The notes: generated from the sequence alone by a model not told the origin. A DNA stretch of 64,000 nt from Denitratisoma oestradiolicum (GCF_902813185.1 NZ_LR778301.1:2852001-2916000); one strand, 5' to 3'. Positions 24,818 to 34,559 are shown, counted from the first letter of the stretch. A program made the numbers and translations.

Positions 24818-25677
24818 AACGAACCATCGCCGTCATGGGCTGGATGTTCACACCACTGGCCCTCCTTGTCAGTCAGGGAGGGCATTCGGCCTCGGCGGCG
24901 GAAGACCGGGAAAGCATGAATCCGCCCCGGATGATCGCCCTGCCGACCGATTCAGCCCCAAGTTCCCCGGATCAAGCCGCCCTAGGGGAGCCCGCCCCCT
25001 CATCGGACACAGATCGCGCAATCATCCCGAGGCAAAAACGGGAAGCCGGGTCGCGCCAGCCCAGCACATCACCCGGCAAGAAAAACATCCAGATTACCCG
25101 CACCCGACCCCATCTCGACCCAACCTTGACTGAGGCCTACGAAGCCTTGCAGCAGGGCAATCTGGCGCAAGCCGCAGAGACTTACCAGCGGGCACTCGCT
25201 CACGACCCCTGGAATGGGGATGCCCTCCATGGCATGGCGGTGCTGCATTTGCGCCAGGGGCGGCCCGACATGGCCGAGCCCTTTTATCAAAAGGCCCTGG
25301 AAGCCGATCCCCGGGATGCCCGTGCCCTGGCCGGTTTGATCAACCTGCAAAGCCCGGCCGATCCCGTGCAGGCGGAAAGCCGCCTCAATTCCCTGCTGGC
25401 GCGCATGCCCGAATCCCCATTCCTGAACTTCAGCCGAGGCAACCTGCTGGCAGAGCAGGGTCGATGGAGCGAAGCCCGGCAGGCCTACTCCAGGGCCGCC
25501 AGCCGGGACCCGGCCAATCCCGACTACCTGTTCAATCTCGCGGTCAGTCTGGATCGGTTGCAGCAACCCGTGCCTGCCGCCCGCTATTACCAGCAGGCCC
25601 TGGCCGAGGCCGGGCGATGCCCCGCCGGTTTCGATCGCCTGGCCGCCATGGAGCGACTGAAAAGAATACGGCCCTAA
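24814..25677 (+). CDS. TPR-repeat protein of the pilus operon (MshN-like)
   Basis: This 287-residue protein has an N-terminal hydrophobic segment (residues 1-28) ending in an Ala-rich signal-like stretch, a low-complexity linker, then tetratricopeptide repeats from about residue 100 to the end (AYEALQQGNLAQAAETYQRAL, ALHGMAVLHLRQGRPDMAEPFYQKAL and later repeats). It matches MshN in position, between the secretin and the ATPase, and in architecture. A periplasmic scaffold role linking secretin and inner-membrane parts is inferred. It overlaps mshL by 4 bp. Confidence 0.8.
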   Translation: MKRTIAVMGWMFTPLALLVSQGGHSASAAEDRESMNPPRMIALPTDSAPSSPDQAALGEPAPSSDTDRAIIPRQKREAGSRQPSTSPGKKNIQITRTRPHLDPTLTEAYEALQQGNLAQAAETYQRALAHDPWNGDALHGMAVLHLRQGRPDMAEPFYQKALEADPRDARALAGLINLQSPADPVQAESRLNSLLARMPESPFLNFSRGNLLAEQGRWSEARQAYSRAASRDPANPDYLFNLAVSLDRLQQPVPAARYYQQALAEAGRCPAGFDRLAAMERLKRIRP

Positions 25678-25694
25678 TTTCCCCTTCAACAATC

Positions 25695-27401
25695 ATGAAC
25701 GCCCCCAGCGCAGACCACCCTGTCGGTCAGATGCTGATCAGCCAGGGCCTGATCAGCACCGATCAGCTTCGCATCGCCCTGCTGGAGCAATCGAAATCCG
25801 GCCAGACGGTGGGCCGGCTGCTGGTGAGCCTGGGCTTCGTTTCCGAGGCCACCTTACGCGATGCCAAGAGCCTGGCCCTGGGTCAGGCCGCGGTGGATCT
25901 CTCCCGAGCGACCATCGAGCCCGCCGCCCTGGAACTGGTCCCTCGCAGCCTGGCCAAGCGCCACGACCTGATGCCCCTTGCCCTCGCCCCCGACCGGCGT
26001 CGGCTCACCGTGGCCATGGCCCGGCCCAATGACATCCTGGCCCTGGACAAGCTGCGGACGCTGGTTGATCACGAACTGCACATCGAGTCCCTGCTGGCGG
26101 GAGAGCAGGAAATCCTGCGGGCCATCGACCAGCACTATGGTCACGAACTTTCCATCGACGGCGTCCTCCATGAAATCGAGACCGGTGAAATCGATTACCG
26201 ATCGCTGGCCGCCGCGCCCATGGATGAGTACAGCCAGCCGGTGGTCCGGCTCATCGACGCCCTGCTCACCGACGCGGTCCGGCAAGAAGCCTCGGATATC
26301 CATTTCGAGCCGGAGGCCGGTTTCCTGCGCATCCGCTACCGGATAGACGGCCACCTGCGCCAGATCCGCGCCTTGCACAAATCCTACTGGCCCGCCATGG
26401 CCGTGCGCCTCAAGGTGATTGCCGGCATGAATATCGCGGAAAGCCGCGCCCCCCAGGACGGACGACTTTCTCTCAACGTCAGCGGCCACCCGGTGGACTT
26501 CCGCGTCGCGGTCCAACCCACGATCCATGGCGAGAACATCGTCCTGCGCATCCTCGATCGGCAAAAGGGCATCGTGCCCCTGGATCATCTGGGCCTGGAG
26601 GCATCCCAGCTCGATACGCTGAAACGGATGAGCGCCCGCCCCGAAGGTCTGATCCTGGTCACCGGCCCCACCGGCAGCGGCAAGACCACCACCCTGTATT
26701 CGATGCTCAATCACATCAACCGGGAAGGGATCAGCATCATGACCCTCGAAGACCCGGTTGAATATCCCATGGCCATGCTCAGGCAGACATCGGTCTCCGA
26801 GGCCACCCGGCTGGATTTCGCCAACGGCGTCCGCTCCATGATGCGTCAGGACCCGGACGTGATCCTGGTGGGTGAAATCCGCGACCGGGAAACCGCGGAC
26901 ATGGCCTTTCAGGCCGCCATGACCGGCCACCAGGTGTATTCGACGCTGCACACCAATTCCGCTATCGGCGCCATTCCCCGCCTGCTGGACATCGGCATCC
27001 TGCCCGACATCATGGCCGGCAACATCATCGGCATTGTCGCCCAGCGACTACTGCGCCGGCTCTGCATCCAATGCCGCCGGCCCCATGGCCCCGACGCGGG
27101 AGCGCGGCGGCTGCTGGGTCTCACTCCCGAACAGGCCGATCCCGTCATCCACAGTCCGGTCGGCTGCGCCGCCTGCGGTTTCCAGGGCTATCGGGGCCGC
27201 TTCGCCATCATGGAAATGCTCCGTCTGGATGGCGACATCGATGAGCTGATCGCCCGCCGCGCCACGGCCCGGGAGATTCTCGCCAGCGCACTGGCAAAAG
27301 GCTTCCGCCCCCTGGCGGAGGAAGGACTGCGCCGGGTACTGGACGGCACGACCTCCCTGGACGAAGTCGGCCGCGTCGTGGATCTCACCGACCGCATGTG
27401 A
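25695..27401 (+). CDS. mshE: Pilus assembly ATPase MshE (GspE/PilB family)
   Basis: This 568-residue cytoplasmic hexameric ATPase drives pilus extension. It has an MshEN/T2SSE N-terminal domain (about 1-140), Walker A GPTGSGKTTT (about 323-332), an Asp-box/Walker B region DVILVGEIRDRETADMA, a His-box segment, and a zinc-binding CxxC...CxxC pair (CIQC ... CAAC) near residues 456-497. MshE-type N-domains bind cyclic di-GMP in studied homologues. Start: ATG at 25695, which opens a normal family N-terminus (MNAPSADHPVGQML). Earlier in-frame codons lie inside the previous gene. Confidence 0.92.
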   Translation: MNAPSADHPVGQMLISQGLISTDQLRIALLEQSKSGQTVGRLLVSLGFVSEATLRDAKSLALGQAAVDLSRATIEPAALELVPRSLAKRHDLMPLALAPDRRRLTVAMARPNDILALDKLRTLVDHELHIESLLAGEQEILRAIDQHYGHELSIDGVLHEIETGEIDYRSLAAAPMDEYSQPVVRLIDALLTDAVRQEASDIHFEPEAGFLRIRYRIDGHLRQIRALHKSYWPAMAVRLKVIAGMNIAESRAPQDGRLSLNVSGHPVDFRVAVQPTIHGENIVLRILDRQKGIVPLDHLGLEASQLDTLKRMSARPEGLILVTGPTGSGKTTTLYSMLNHINREGISIMTLEDPVEYPMAMLRQTSVSEATRLDFANGVRSMMRQDPDVILVGEIRDRETADMAFQAAMTGHQVYSTLHTNSAIGAIPRLLDIGILPDIMAGNIIGIVAQRLLRRLCIQCRRPHGPDAGARRLLGLTPEQADPVIHSPVGCAACGFQGYRGRFAIMEMLRLDGDIDELIARRATAREILASALAKGFRPLAEEGLRRVLDGTTSLDEVGRVVDLTDRM

Positions 27402-28603
27402 TGGCACTCTATTCCTACCGGGCGATGGACGCCTTCGGCCGCATCGTGCAGGGCCGGCTGGACGCCGGCAATCTCGCCGACCTGGAAGCACGCCTCAAGC
27501 GACTGAACGTCGACTTCATCAATGGACGCCCCCTGACCGAATTGCGCCTGCCTCGTCGAACCCGTGTCTCGCGCCGGGAGCTGATCAAGTTCTGCTTCCA
27601 TCTCGAACAACTGGCACAGGCCGGCGTCCCCCTCTTCGAAGGGCTGACGGACCTGCAAGACAGCCTTCCCCATGGTCGATTCCGGGACATCGTCGCCAGC
27701 ATGATCGAGAGCATCCAGGGAGGCCGAACCCTGTCCCAGGCCATGGCAATGCACCCCCGTGCCTTTGATGACATATTCACCAGCCTGATCCGGACCGGCG
27801 AAATCACCGGCCACCTACCGGAGGTGCTCGGGAATCTGGCCGCATCCCTCAAATGGCAGGACGAACTGGCAGCCCACATCCGGAAGCTCCTCATGTATCC
27901 GGCCTTGCTCGGCACCGTGGTCCTGGCCGTGTTCCTGTTCATGATGATCTACCTGGTCCCCAGGATGGCCGGCTTCATTCAAGCCATGGGGCAGCAGATG
28001 CCGATGCAAACCCGCATCCTGATTGCCCTCTCCGATGTCGTCTCGAATTACGGCCATCTGGCCGGAGCAACGCTCCTGGCCCTGCTCGCCCTGCTGGCCG
28101 CCGTCCTCCACTACGATCCCCAGGCACGGCACCGCCTCGATGCCTGCAAGCTGCGGCTGCCGCTGCTGGGCAACATCCTGCGCAAGATCATCCTGGCCCG
28201 CTTTGCCAGCGTCTTCGCCATGATGTACGCCTCGGGCATCGCCATCCTGGACGCCATCAGGATCACCGAAGGCATCGTCGGCAATGCCGTCATTCGTGAA
28301 GGTCTGGCCCAGGCGGGACGGATGATCGCCGACGGCCAGAACGTGACGACCGCCTTCCAGAACGCCGACCTGTTTCCGCCCCTGGTGATCCGCATGCTGC
28401 GGGTGGGGGAGAACACCGGCCAACTGGACAAGGCTCTGGCCAACGTCGGCTATTTCTACGACCGGGATGTGCGGGAATCCATCGAGCGGGTGCAGGCCAT
28501 GATCGAGCCGCTGATGACCCTGATAATCGGCATCCTGCTCGGCTGGGTCATGCTCGCGGTGCTCGGCCCCATCTACGACAGCATCTCGAAAGTCCGGATA
28601 TAA
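27401..28603 (+). CDS. mshG: Pilus inner-membrane platform protein MshG (GspF family)
   Basis: This 400-residue platform protein has two GspF domains (about 65-190 and 270-395) and three membrane segments: LLGTVVLAVFLFMMIYLV, LAGATLLALLALLAAVL and the C-terminal LIIGILLGWVMLAVLG. Start is ATG at 27401, overlapping the mshE stop (TGATG); a GTG one codon earlier is also possible. It should couple MshE to pilin insertion. It ends in TAATG overlap with the next gene, so the operon is tightly packed. Confidence 0.92.
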   Translation: MALYSYRAMDAFGRIVQGRLDAGNLADLEARLKRLNVDFINGRPLTELRLPRRTRVSRRELIKFCFHLEQLAQAGVPLFEGLTDLQDSLPHGRFRDIVASMIESIQGGRTLSQAMAMHPRAFDDIFTSLIRTGEITGHLPEVLGNLAASLKWQDELAAHIRKLLMYPALLGTVVLAVFLFMMIYLVPRMAGFIQAMGQQMPMQTRILIALSDVVSNYGHLAGATLLALLALLAAVLHYDPQARHRLDACKLRLPLLGNILRKIILARFASVFAMMYASGIAILDAIRITEGIVGNAVIREGLAQAGRMIADGQNVTTAFQNADLFPPLVIRMLRVGENTGQLDKALANVGYFYDRDVRESIERVQAMIEPLMTLIIGILLGWVMLAVLGPIYDSISKVRI

Positions 28604-30093
28604 TGGCCTGCTGCCACCTGCTCCATCTCGACTCCGGCGGGATGCGCGCCTACCGCTGGCGCGATGGCACCCTGGTAATGGAACAGGTCTTTGCCGCCGA
28701 TGACTCCACTGCCTTCGAGGCCTATCTCCGCCGCCATGCCGGATCGGTCTTCCGGCTGCTGGCCGACCTGCCGGAGGAAGCCTTCCGCATCGACCACATC
28801 CCGCCGGTGCGTGGCAGGGACCGAAAAGCCCTGATCAACCGCCGCCTGAGCCAGCATTTTCACGACACCCCCCTGGTGACCGGCGTCTCCCTGGGCCGAG
28901 GGGAAGCCGGGCGCCGGGACGAGACCATCCTCTGCGCCGCCTTCACTCACCCTGAGGACTTCGAGCCCTGGCGGACCCTCATGGGCGCGGCAGAAACCCG
29001 GCTGGCCGGCATCCACTCCGCCGCCCTGCTGACCGGCACCCTGCCGGACATCCTGTCGCCAGCCCCTGTCCTGCTGCTGACCCTGAGCCGGGGGGGCCTG
29101 CGGCAGAGTTTCTTCACGGACGGGCAGTTCCGCTTTTCCCGCCTCACCCCATCGAGCACCGGGACCGGCGGAGAACTCGCCCGTGTCTGCGTCCGGGAAG
29201 CCGGCCGGATTCACGAATACCTGCGGGGACAGGACCTGCTCGACTGGCAAACACCCCTCCAGGTTTTGATCCTGGCCCACCCGGACCAGATGGAGGATGT
29301 TCGTCGGCACTGCCAGGACTCGGAGCAATTGCATTTCGGCCTGGTAAATCTTCAGGACCGGGCACGGGAAGCGGGGCTCAAGACGAAGCTGGAGGATTCC
29401 GGCAGCGAAGGGCTGTTCCTGCACTGGCTGGCCAGCCGGAGCGATGTCCCCCAGTTCGCCCCCAGGGCGGAACGGCGCTTTTTTCGCCTTCATCAATGGC
29501 GGCTGGGCCTGCGCGCCGCCGGGGCCATGCTGTCGGCCGCAGCCCTGATATTTTCCTTGGTCCAGGCCCTGGAAATCCGCGATCTGCGGGAACAGACGGC
29601 CCGGTTGCGTACCCGGGAGCAAAGCGCCCGGCAGACCCATGAGGCCATGTTCAAGACCCTGCCGCCGCTGCCCATCGGGGCCGACCGCCTGAAGGTGTTG
29701 ATTGCCCGCCATGACAGTCTGGTGAGTCACTCGCCCTCCCCCCGGGATCTCCATGTCAGGCTGGGCCAGGCCCTGGAACAACTGCCTCAGGTGGAACTGC
29801 AACGCATCGACTGGTTCCTGGCCGATACCCTGGAACAGGCGGGCGACCATCCGCAATCCGCCGGCCCCGGCCCGGGGAATGCTTTCGTCATCGACAGGGT
29901 GGACATCCGCCTGGCCGGCGACCCTCAAGCCCGGCGGCAAACCCTCGATACCCTGAAGACGCACCTGGCCAGGGATGGCGCCCTGGATGTCCATATCCAG
30001 CCCCCACACCCGGCGCCCAGTGGTGTGCTCACCGGCAGCGCCAACGTCGAACTCCCGCCCCTGGTGGTTCGCATCGCCCGAAGACTGCCATGA
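28603..30093 (+). CDS. Pilus assembly protein, MshI/PilM-PilN-like
   Basis: This 496-residue protein occupies the MshI position after the platform protein. The N-terminal about 280 residues resemble the cytoplasmic actin-like PilM/MshI module (DSGGMRAYRW, LLLTLSRGGLRQSFF). One transmembrane helix at about residues 305-325 (LRAAGAMLSAAALIFSLVQAL) is followed by a coiled coil and a periplasmic PilN-like part. It reads as a PilM-PilN fusion. Expected role: the inner-membrane alignment complex. The start overlaps the mshG stop, and the next gene overlaps this stop by 4 bp. Confidence 0.75.
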   Translation: MACCHLLHLDSGGMRAYRWRDGTLVMEQVFAADDSTAFEAYLRRHAGSVFRLLADLPEEAFRIDHIPPVRGRDRKALINRRLSQHFHDTPLVTGVSLGRGEAGRRDETILCAAFTHPEDFEPWRTLMGAAETRLAGIHSAALLTGTLPDILSPAPVLLLTLSRGGLRQSFFTDGQFRFSRLTPSSTGTGGELARVCVREAGRIHEYLRGQDLLDWQTPLQVLILAHPDQMEDVRRHCQDSEQLHFGLVNLQDRAREAGLKTKLEDSGSEGLFLHWLASRSDVPQFAPRAERRFFRLHQWRLGLRAAGAMLSAAALIFSLVQALEIRDLREQTARLRTREQSARQTHEAMFKTLPPLPIGADRLKVLIARHDSLVSHSPSPRDLHVRLGQALEQLPQVELQRIDWFLADTLEQAGDHPQSAGPGPGNAFVIDRVDIRLAGDPQARRQTLDTLKTHLARDGALDVHIQPPHPAPSGVLTGSANVELPPLVVRIARRLP

Positions 30094-30695
30094 GCGGCAT
30101 CGCACTCGACGACTTCCGGCGTCTGGGGGGCGATCTTCTGCTTTTTCTGGTTCTGGTGGCGCTGGCGGTCACCGGAGCCGGCCTCATGGCCGACAGCGTC
30201 CGGCAGGCCAAGAGGGCGCTAACGGCGACAGCAACGGCCCAGCGGGAGATCGCCGACAAGGTGAGCCGTATCCGGGAGGAAGAATTGTGGTGGCGGGAAA
30301 GCATCGCCCGCTTCCAGCAGCTCTCCGCGCGGGGCATCCTGGGCCGGGAGCGGCCTCTGGACTGGGTCGAGGAACTGCGGGCGCTCAGCCAGGAACACTC
30401 ATTGATCGGGCTTGAATACGAACTGGGGCCGCCCCATGCCCTGCCGGATGACGCGTTCCCCGCCAGCGGTTATCAGGCCCTGTCCAGCCCCATGAAATTG
30501 CGCATCCGCCCGCGTCACGAAGGCGAACTGCTGGACTTCCTCGACGCGCTCCGTGACCAGGCCTCGGCCCTCCTGCGGGTGCGCCGCTGCGTGCTCGAAC
30601 GCAGTCGTGCCCCCACCCCGGATCAGACGCCTCCAGCCACGCTGGAGGCGAACTGCGAACTGGAATGGATCACCCTGGGGGAGAAACGCCCATGA
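30090..30695 (+). CDS. Pilus assembly protein, MshJ/PilO-like
   Basis: This 201-residue protein has one N-terminal membrane helix (LLLFLVLVALAVTGAGLMA, about 14-32), a coiled-coil segment, then a small periplasmic domain. Size, topology and order (after the PilM/PilN-like gene) match MshJ/PilO, a partner in the inner-membrane alignment complex. Sequence similarity to the family is weak, as is usual for it. Confidence 0.7.
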   Translation: MSGIALDDFRRLGGDLLLFLVLVALAVTGAGLMADSVRQAKRALTATATAQREIADKVSRIREEELWWRESIARFQQLSARGILGRERPLDWVEELRALSQEHSLIGLEYELGPPHALPDDAFPASGYQALSSPMKLRIRPRHEGELLDFLDALRDQASALLRVRRCVLERSRAPTPDQTPPATLEANCELEWITLGEKRP

Positions 30696-31105
30696 ACAGA
30701 CGCACCTTGCTCTGGGTCCTGTGCTTGAACCTGCCCCTGCCCCTCCATGGGGGCCAGGAAGACCAGGCCTTGGGCCGCCTGTTTTTCACCCCCGCCCAAC
30801 GTCAGGCCCTGGCGCGCCAACCCCAGGGCCAGAACCCGATAGGGGATAGCCTCAACCTGGAGGGCAGCGTCCAGGGCAGCGACGGCCGGCGGAGTTTCTG
30901 GCTCAACGGCCGGCTGCTTCATGGCGACACGCCGGACATCTCGGCCCGGCTGGTGCCCCGGCATCCGGAACGCCTGCTGCTGCGCGTACAGGGCGCGGCA
31001 GCCATTCCGGTCAAGGTGGGCGAATCCATCGATCGAGCCAACGGAGCAATACGGGACTCCATCAACAGCGGATCAGTGACGGTCCATCGCGCTCCGCAGC
31101 CCTAG
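30692..31105 (+). CDS. Small exported pilus protein, MshK/PilP-like
   Basis: This 137-residue protein has a hydrophobic N-terminus (RRTLLWVLCLNLPLPLHGG) acting as a signal peptide. The remainder contains GDSLNLEGSVQGSDGRRSFWLNG, a beta-rich segment typical of MshK and the PilP/GspC homology region. It would link the alignment complex to the secretin. The ATG at 30692 overlaps the previous stop by 4 bp. Assignment rests on order, size and this segment. Confidence 0.65.
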   Translation: MNRRTLLWVLCLNLPLPLHGGQEDQALGRLFFTPAQRQALARQPQGQNPIGDSLNLEGSVQGSDGRRSFWLNGRLLHGDTPDISARLVPRHPERLLLRVQGAAAIPVKVGESIDRANGAIRDSINSGSVTVHRAPQP

Positions 31106-31108
31106 CCC

Positions 31109-33301
31109 ATGACACATCGGCCCCGGACCCTGCCGAAAACCCCGGGTGCTCCTCGGGGATATGCCCTGGTCCTGGTACTGACCCTCATCACCCTGGGCAT
31201 GCTCTATGCCGTAGTCAACCAGGGGGACCCCCGGCGCCTGGGCCTGGTTCGAGGGGACCGGACCCAGCGCGCCCTGGTCCAGGCCCGGGCGGCCCTGCTG
31301 GGTTACGCCACCACCTACCGGGACCAGCATCCCAAACAGGTCTTCGGTTACCTGCCCTGTCCGGACCTGGATGGGGACGGCTATGCCGAGGGCAGTTGCG
31401 GCCGGGCCGGAGAGGCAGTGGTGGGCCTGCTGCCCCACAAGACGCTACGCCTGCCGGAAGCCCTGGACGAGGCCAATGGCCGCCTCTGGTACATCGTCGC
31501 CGGTGGCTTCAAGAACAATCCTCCCACCACGCCGATGAACTGGGACACCCGGGGCGCCATCGCCCTCATGGACGGCCTGGGACATAGTCTCACCGACCCC
31601 GAGGATGCCGACGGTGGCGCAGCGGCGGTGCTGGTCGCCGCCAATGCACCACTCCCGACGCCCGTCTTTGGTAGCGCCGACGCGCCCTGCGGCAGCCTGC
31701 CCAGCACGGCCTGCGCCATCGTCGATGGCACCCTCCATGCTCAGCCCGGTGACGACGCCCATCCGGCCCGATGGCTGGCCCTGAAGCCCCGGGAAATCTT
31801 TGCCTCCATCACCCGGCGCCAGGACTTCTGGAACCTTCCAGAGGCTGTCCCCACCGGCCAGCTCAACACCCTGATCGACATGGCGCAAAAGGCCATCGAG
31901 ACCCGTATCGGCAACGATCTTGCCGCCAATACCCCGGCCGGCGCACCGGTCAGCGCCCGCCCCGCCCAGCAGGGAGCCTACGGGCAATACACCGGCAAAT
32001 GGATAGGCGAACCGCCGACCCTGGCGGCCCTGAAAGACGACAACTACACCGCCTACTGGAAGAACTGGAGCGACCAGTTCCGCTATGTCATCTGCAGCGA
32101 TCTGCGGCCCGCCACCCCTTGCCTCGCCATCGCCGGCCGGCAGTGCCGGGGCGCCCTGCTGTTCAGCGGCCGATCCGTAGACGGCGGGCCACGCCCCACC
32201 CGGCAGCAGCCCCCCGTCGCATCCACCAGCCGCAACGCCTATCTACCCAATTATTTTGAAAGCGACGGCGCCCTGCCCATGCTCGACAGCACCGCTATGA
32301 GCTTTGTCGGCGCCAGCCACTACGCCGCCGCCCGTCCCTCGGCCGACCTGGGCCGTTGTCTGGTGCCCGGCAGCTTCGTTTCCTCGGCCCGGGATATGGG
32401 CAGTGTCATTGTCCAGGTGTCCTCACCCGAATTACCGGAGGCTACCCTTCAGGTCGCTGCCGCTACGGCCACCCTGGGCAATGCCCTGTCCACCCAGAGC
32501 GGCAGCGGCTGCGTCTGGTATCCGACGGCCCTTCCTTTCCAGAGCCGGATGAGCGCCTATTTCCGTTTTCGCATCGACGATCCCGGTGAAGGCTTCGTCT
32601 TCGTCGTGGCCGACGCCGCCAATAACAGTCCCGCCGCCGGCACCCTCTGCGGCGACACCACGGGCGCCCACCTGGGCTACGCCGGCACAGGCATCGCGCC
32701 CCCAAAGTTCGGTCTGGAAATCGATACCCGTTCCGAGGCAGCCAGCAACGATCCGGCGGTGGATCACATGGCCTTCGTTTACTGGGGAAGCGCAGCGAGC
32801 AGCAACGACGACAACATCCACAACGCGGGGACCCTCGGCAGCGACATCGAGCCCATCAATCCCCGCAACCTGCTGGTCAGCCCTCCCGGCATCGCCACCG
32901 TCAAGAGTTCCGACAGCCACCTGCCCTATAGCGGCGCCCTGCCCCTGAGCACGGATATCCACGTTCGCATCGATGCCCGCAAGCACCGCGACGCCGCAGC
33001 AACCCTGACTCGCCTGAGCCTGAAAGCCTATGTGTCCACCGTATTCGGCGCGGAAGCCGCCACCGCCAGCTACCAGCCCACCTGCGGCGTGGACGCGTTC
33101 CGCAACCTGGCGCTCCCCCTCGACGAACTCTGCCTGCAAAAACCAACCATCGAACAGATCGACATCCCCTTGAGCGACGATGCCATCAATGGCGAAGCCC
33201 TGGCCCGGATCGTCGTTGGCTTCACCAATGGACAGAACGCCGCCAGCAGTGGCGGCAGGCAGTCCATCGCGATTCCCTTTTTCCTGTTCCACGGCCAATG
33301 A
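31109..33301 (+). CDS. Large membrane-anchored pilus-associated protein with lectin-like region
   Basis: This 730-residue protein has one N-terminal hydrophobic helix (GYALVLVLTLITLGMLYAVV, about 18-37). A Pro/Gly/Cys-rich region follows (cysteines in PCPDLDGDGYAEGSCGRAG, CGSLPSTACA and CSDLRPATPCLAIAGRQC). The C-terminal part (about 430-730) contains FRFRIDDPGEGFVFVVADAAN, LGYAGTG and PKFGLEIDTR, resembling the ConA-like fold of L-type lectin domains. In its operon position it could be a pilus-tip adhesin comparable to large MshQ/MshO-type proteins. It lacks the Gly-Phe-x5-Glu prepilin site. Function is inferred; the domain call needs a structure-based search. Confidence 0.6.
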   Translation: MTHRPRTLPKTPGAPRGYALVLVLTLITLGMLYAVVNQGDPRRLGLVRGDRTQRALVQARAALLGYATTYRDQHPKQVFGYLPCPDLDGDGYAEGSCGRAGEAVVGLLPHKTLRLPEALDEANGRLWYIVAGGFKNNPPTTPMNWDTRGAIALMDGLGHSLTDPEDADGGAAAVLVAANAPLPTPVFGSADAPCGSLPSTACAIVDGTLHAQPGDDAHPARWLALKPREIFASITRRQDFWNLPEAVPTGQLNTLIDMAQKAIETRIGNDLAANTPAGAPVSARPAQQGAYGQYTGKWIGEPPTLAALKDDNYTAYWKNWSDQFRYVICSDLRPATPCLAIAGRQCRGALLFSGRSVDGGPRPTRQQPPVASTSRNAYLPNYFESDGALPMLDSTAMSFVGASHYAAARPSADLGRCLVPGSFVSSARDMGSVIVQVSSPELPEATLQVAAATATLGNALSTQSGSGCVWYPTALPFQSRMSAYFRFRIDDPGEGFVFVVADAANNSPAAGTLCGDTTGAHLGYAGTGIAPPKFGLEIDTRSEAASNDPAVDHMAFVYWGSAASSNDDNIHNAGTLGSDIEPINPRNLLVSPPGIATVKSSDSHLPYSGALPLSTDIHVRIDARKHRDAAATLTRLSLKAYVSTVFGAEAATASYQPTCGVDAFRNLALPLDELCLQKPTIEQIDIPLSDDAINGEALARIVVGFTNGQNAASSGGRQSIAIPFFLFHGQ

Positions 33302-33371
33302 GACGCCCCGCACGGCCGCCCGAAGGGGCGCAAGTCAGTATCCGGAGCCGCGGAGCGGCGAACCGTCGTCA

Positions 33372-33470
33372 CCCCCTCCCCCGGGGAGGGGGCCGGGGGG
33401 AGGGTTCTCCAGTTCCCCAAGGGGTTCGCTCCGCGAACCCCCTCCCCCGGGGAGGGGGCCGGGGGGAGGG
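33372..33470. repeat. Paired GC-rich interspersed repeats
   Basis: Two copies of a 33-bp unit starting CCCCCTCCCCCGGGG lie at 33372-33404 and 33438-33470. Between them is a hairpin GGGGTTCG...CGAACCCC (33421-33441). They fill the 176-bp gap between two pilus genes. Related repeat-derived sequence occurs inside hrpA (near 44810-44880 and 45530-45570). Confidence 0.75.
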
Positions 33471-33477
33471 TAGTCCG

Positions 33478-34341
33478 ATGAATCCCCCGGCCCTGGCCCC
33501 CCGAGGCTTCACCCTCACCGAGCTGGCGGTGGTTCTGGTCATCGTCAGCCTGCTGCTTGGGAGTCTGCTGCTGCCTCTGGGCATACAGCAGGATGCCCGT
33601 GCCCAGCGGGAGACGGCCCAGGCCATGGAGACCGCGGGCGAGGCCCTGATCGGTTTCGCCCTGGTCCAGAGCCGGCTGCCCTGCCCAGACAGCGATCGGG
33701 ACGGTCTGGAAAACTGCGACGCCACGGCAGTGGACGCAGTCGGCGTTCCATCCAGCGGACTATGCACCCGTAGCGTGGGTCGCTGCGTCGGCGGCGCCTG
33801 CGAAGGGGGACTGCCCTTCGCCACCCTGGGACTGCCCGCTGCTGACAGTTGGAGCAGCCGCTACCGCTACCGGGTCAGCTCACCCTTTATCGTCCAGACC
33901 ATTACGGTTCATGAAGGTGTCTGCGGTGACGGCCCAATAGTAAGCACCCACGCCGGCATCAACCTGTCGGCCAGCGGCGACATCACCCTCAGAACCCGGG
34001 GCGATGATCCGGCGACCACCGGAACCGTGGAGTCCAGGACGCTGATCAATATGGCCAGCCAGGTGCCGGCCGTGATCATTTCCGCCGGCAAGAACCGCTA
34101 CGGCGGGATCAGTGCCGACGGGAGCCGCCAGGCCCCGGCGCCGCCCCCCGAGAACAGCGACGAAACCACCAATGCCAGCATCGGCAACATCAAGATCGTC
34201 AGAACCATTCCCGCCCCGGACACCAGGGGCTGCGACGACGGCAACGAGGCCCGGCCCCCTTGTGAATTCGACGATGTCGTCGTCTGGCTATCCCAGCACG
34301 TGCTCTTCAACCGCCTGATCGCCGCCGGACGGCTGCCCTGA
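33478..34341 (+). CDS. Type IV prepilin-like protein
   Basis: This 287-residue protein has a class III signal: after MNPPALAPRG the mature N-terminus is FTLTELAVVLVIVSLLLG, with Glu at mature position 5. That is the prepilin peptidase site and assembly glutamate. The C-terminal domain carries several cysteines (PCPDSDRDGLENCD, CTRSVGRCVGGAC) and is larger than a major pilin, so it is probably a minor pilin. The ATG at 33478 directly follows the GC-rich repeat pair; an upstream extension would translate the repeat. Confidence 0.85.
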   Translation: MNPPALAPRGFTLTELAVVLVIVSLLLGSLLLPLGIQQDARAQRETAQAMETAGEALIGFALVQSRLPCPDSDRDGLENCDATAVDAVGVPSSGLCTRSVGRCVGGACEGGLPFATLGLPAADSWSSRYRYRVSSPFIVQTITVHEGVCGDGPIVSTHAGINLSASGDITLRTRGDDPATTGTVESRTLINMASQVPAVIISAGKNRYGGISADGSRQAPAPPPENSDETTNASIGNIKIVRTIPAPDTRGCDDGNEARPPCEFDDVVVWLSQHVLFNRLIAAGRLP

Positions 34342-34378
34342 CGCTCATGGAAGCAGGCGCCACCCTTGATGTTGAAAC

Positions 34379-34470
34379 CCGTCATTCCGGCGCAGGCCGG
34401 AATCCAGTGGGCCATCGATCTGGACCCCGGCCCCGGATCAGGTCCGGGGTGACGTTCCTGCGCCGGGGTG
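34379..34470. repeat. REP-like intergenic repeat
   Basis: Palindromic, GC-rich sequence beginning GTCATTCCGGCGCAGGCCGG and including CCCCGGATCAGGTCCGGGG. It resembles the common dispersed repeats of proteobacterial genomes and sits between two pilin genes, where RNA hairpins could set differential expression. Confidence 0.6.
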
Positions 34471-34559
34471 ACGAGGGGGGTGATTGTGATGTTTCACAAG
34501 ATTGTTCAGCGTTTCACGCTAATCCCGCCTGTTCATCCAAGCCTGCAAAGGAGATAAAG

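Noticed and set aside
33361..33471. CRISPR array, because of two closely spaced identical GC-rich units
   Set aside because: Only two units, no equal-length unique spacers, no cas genes; similar sequence recurs elsewhere as dispersed repeats.
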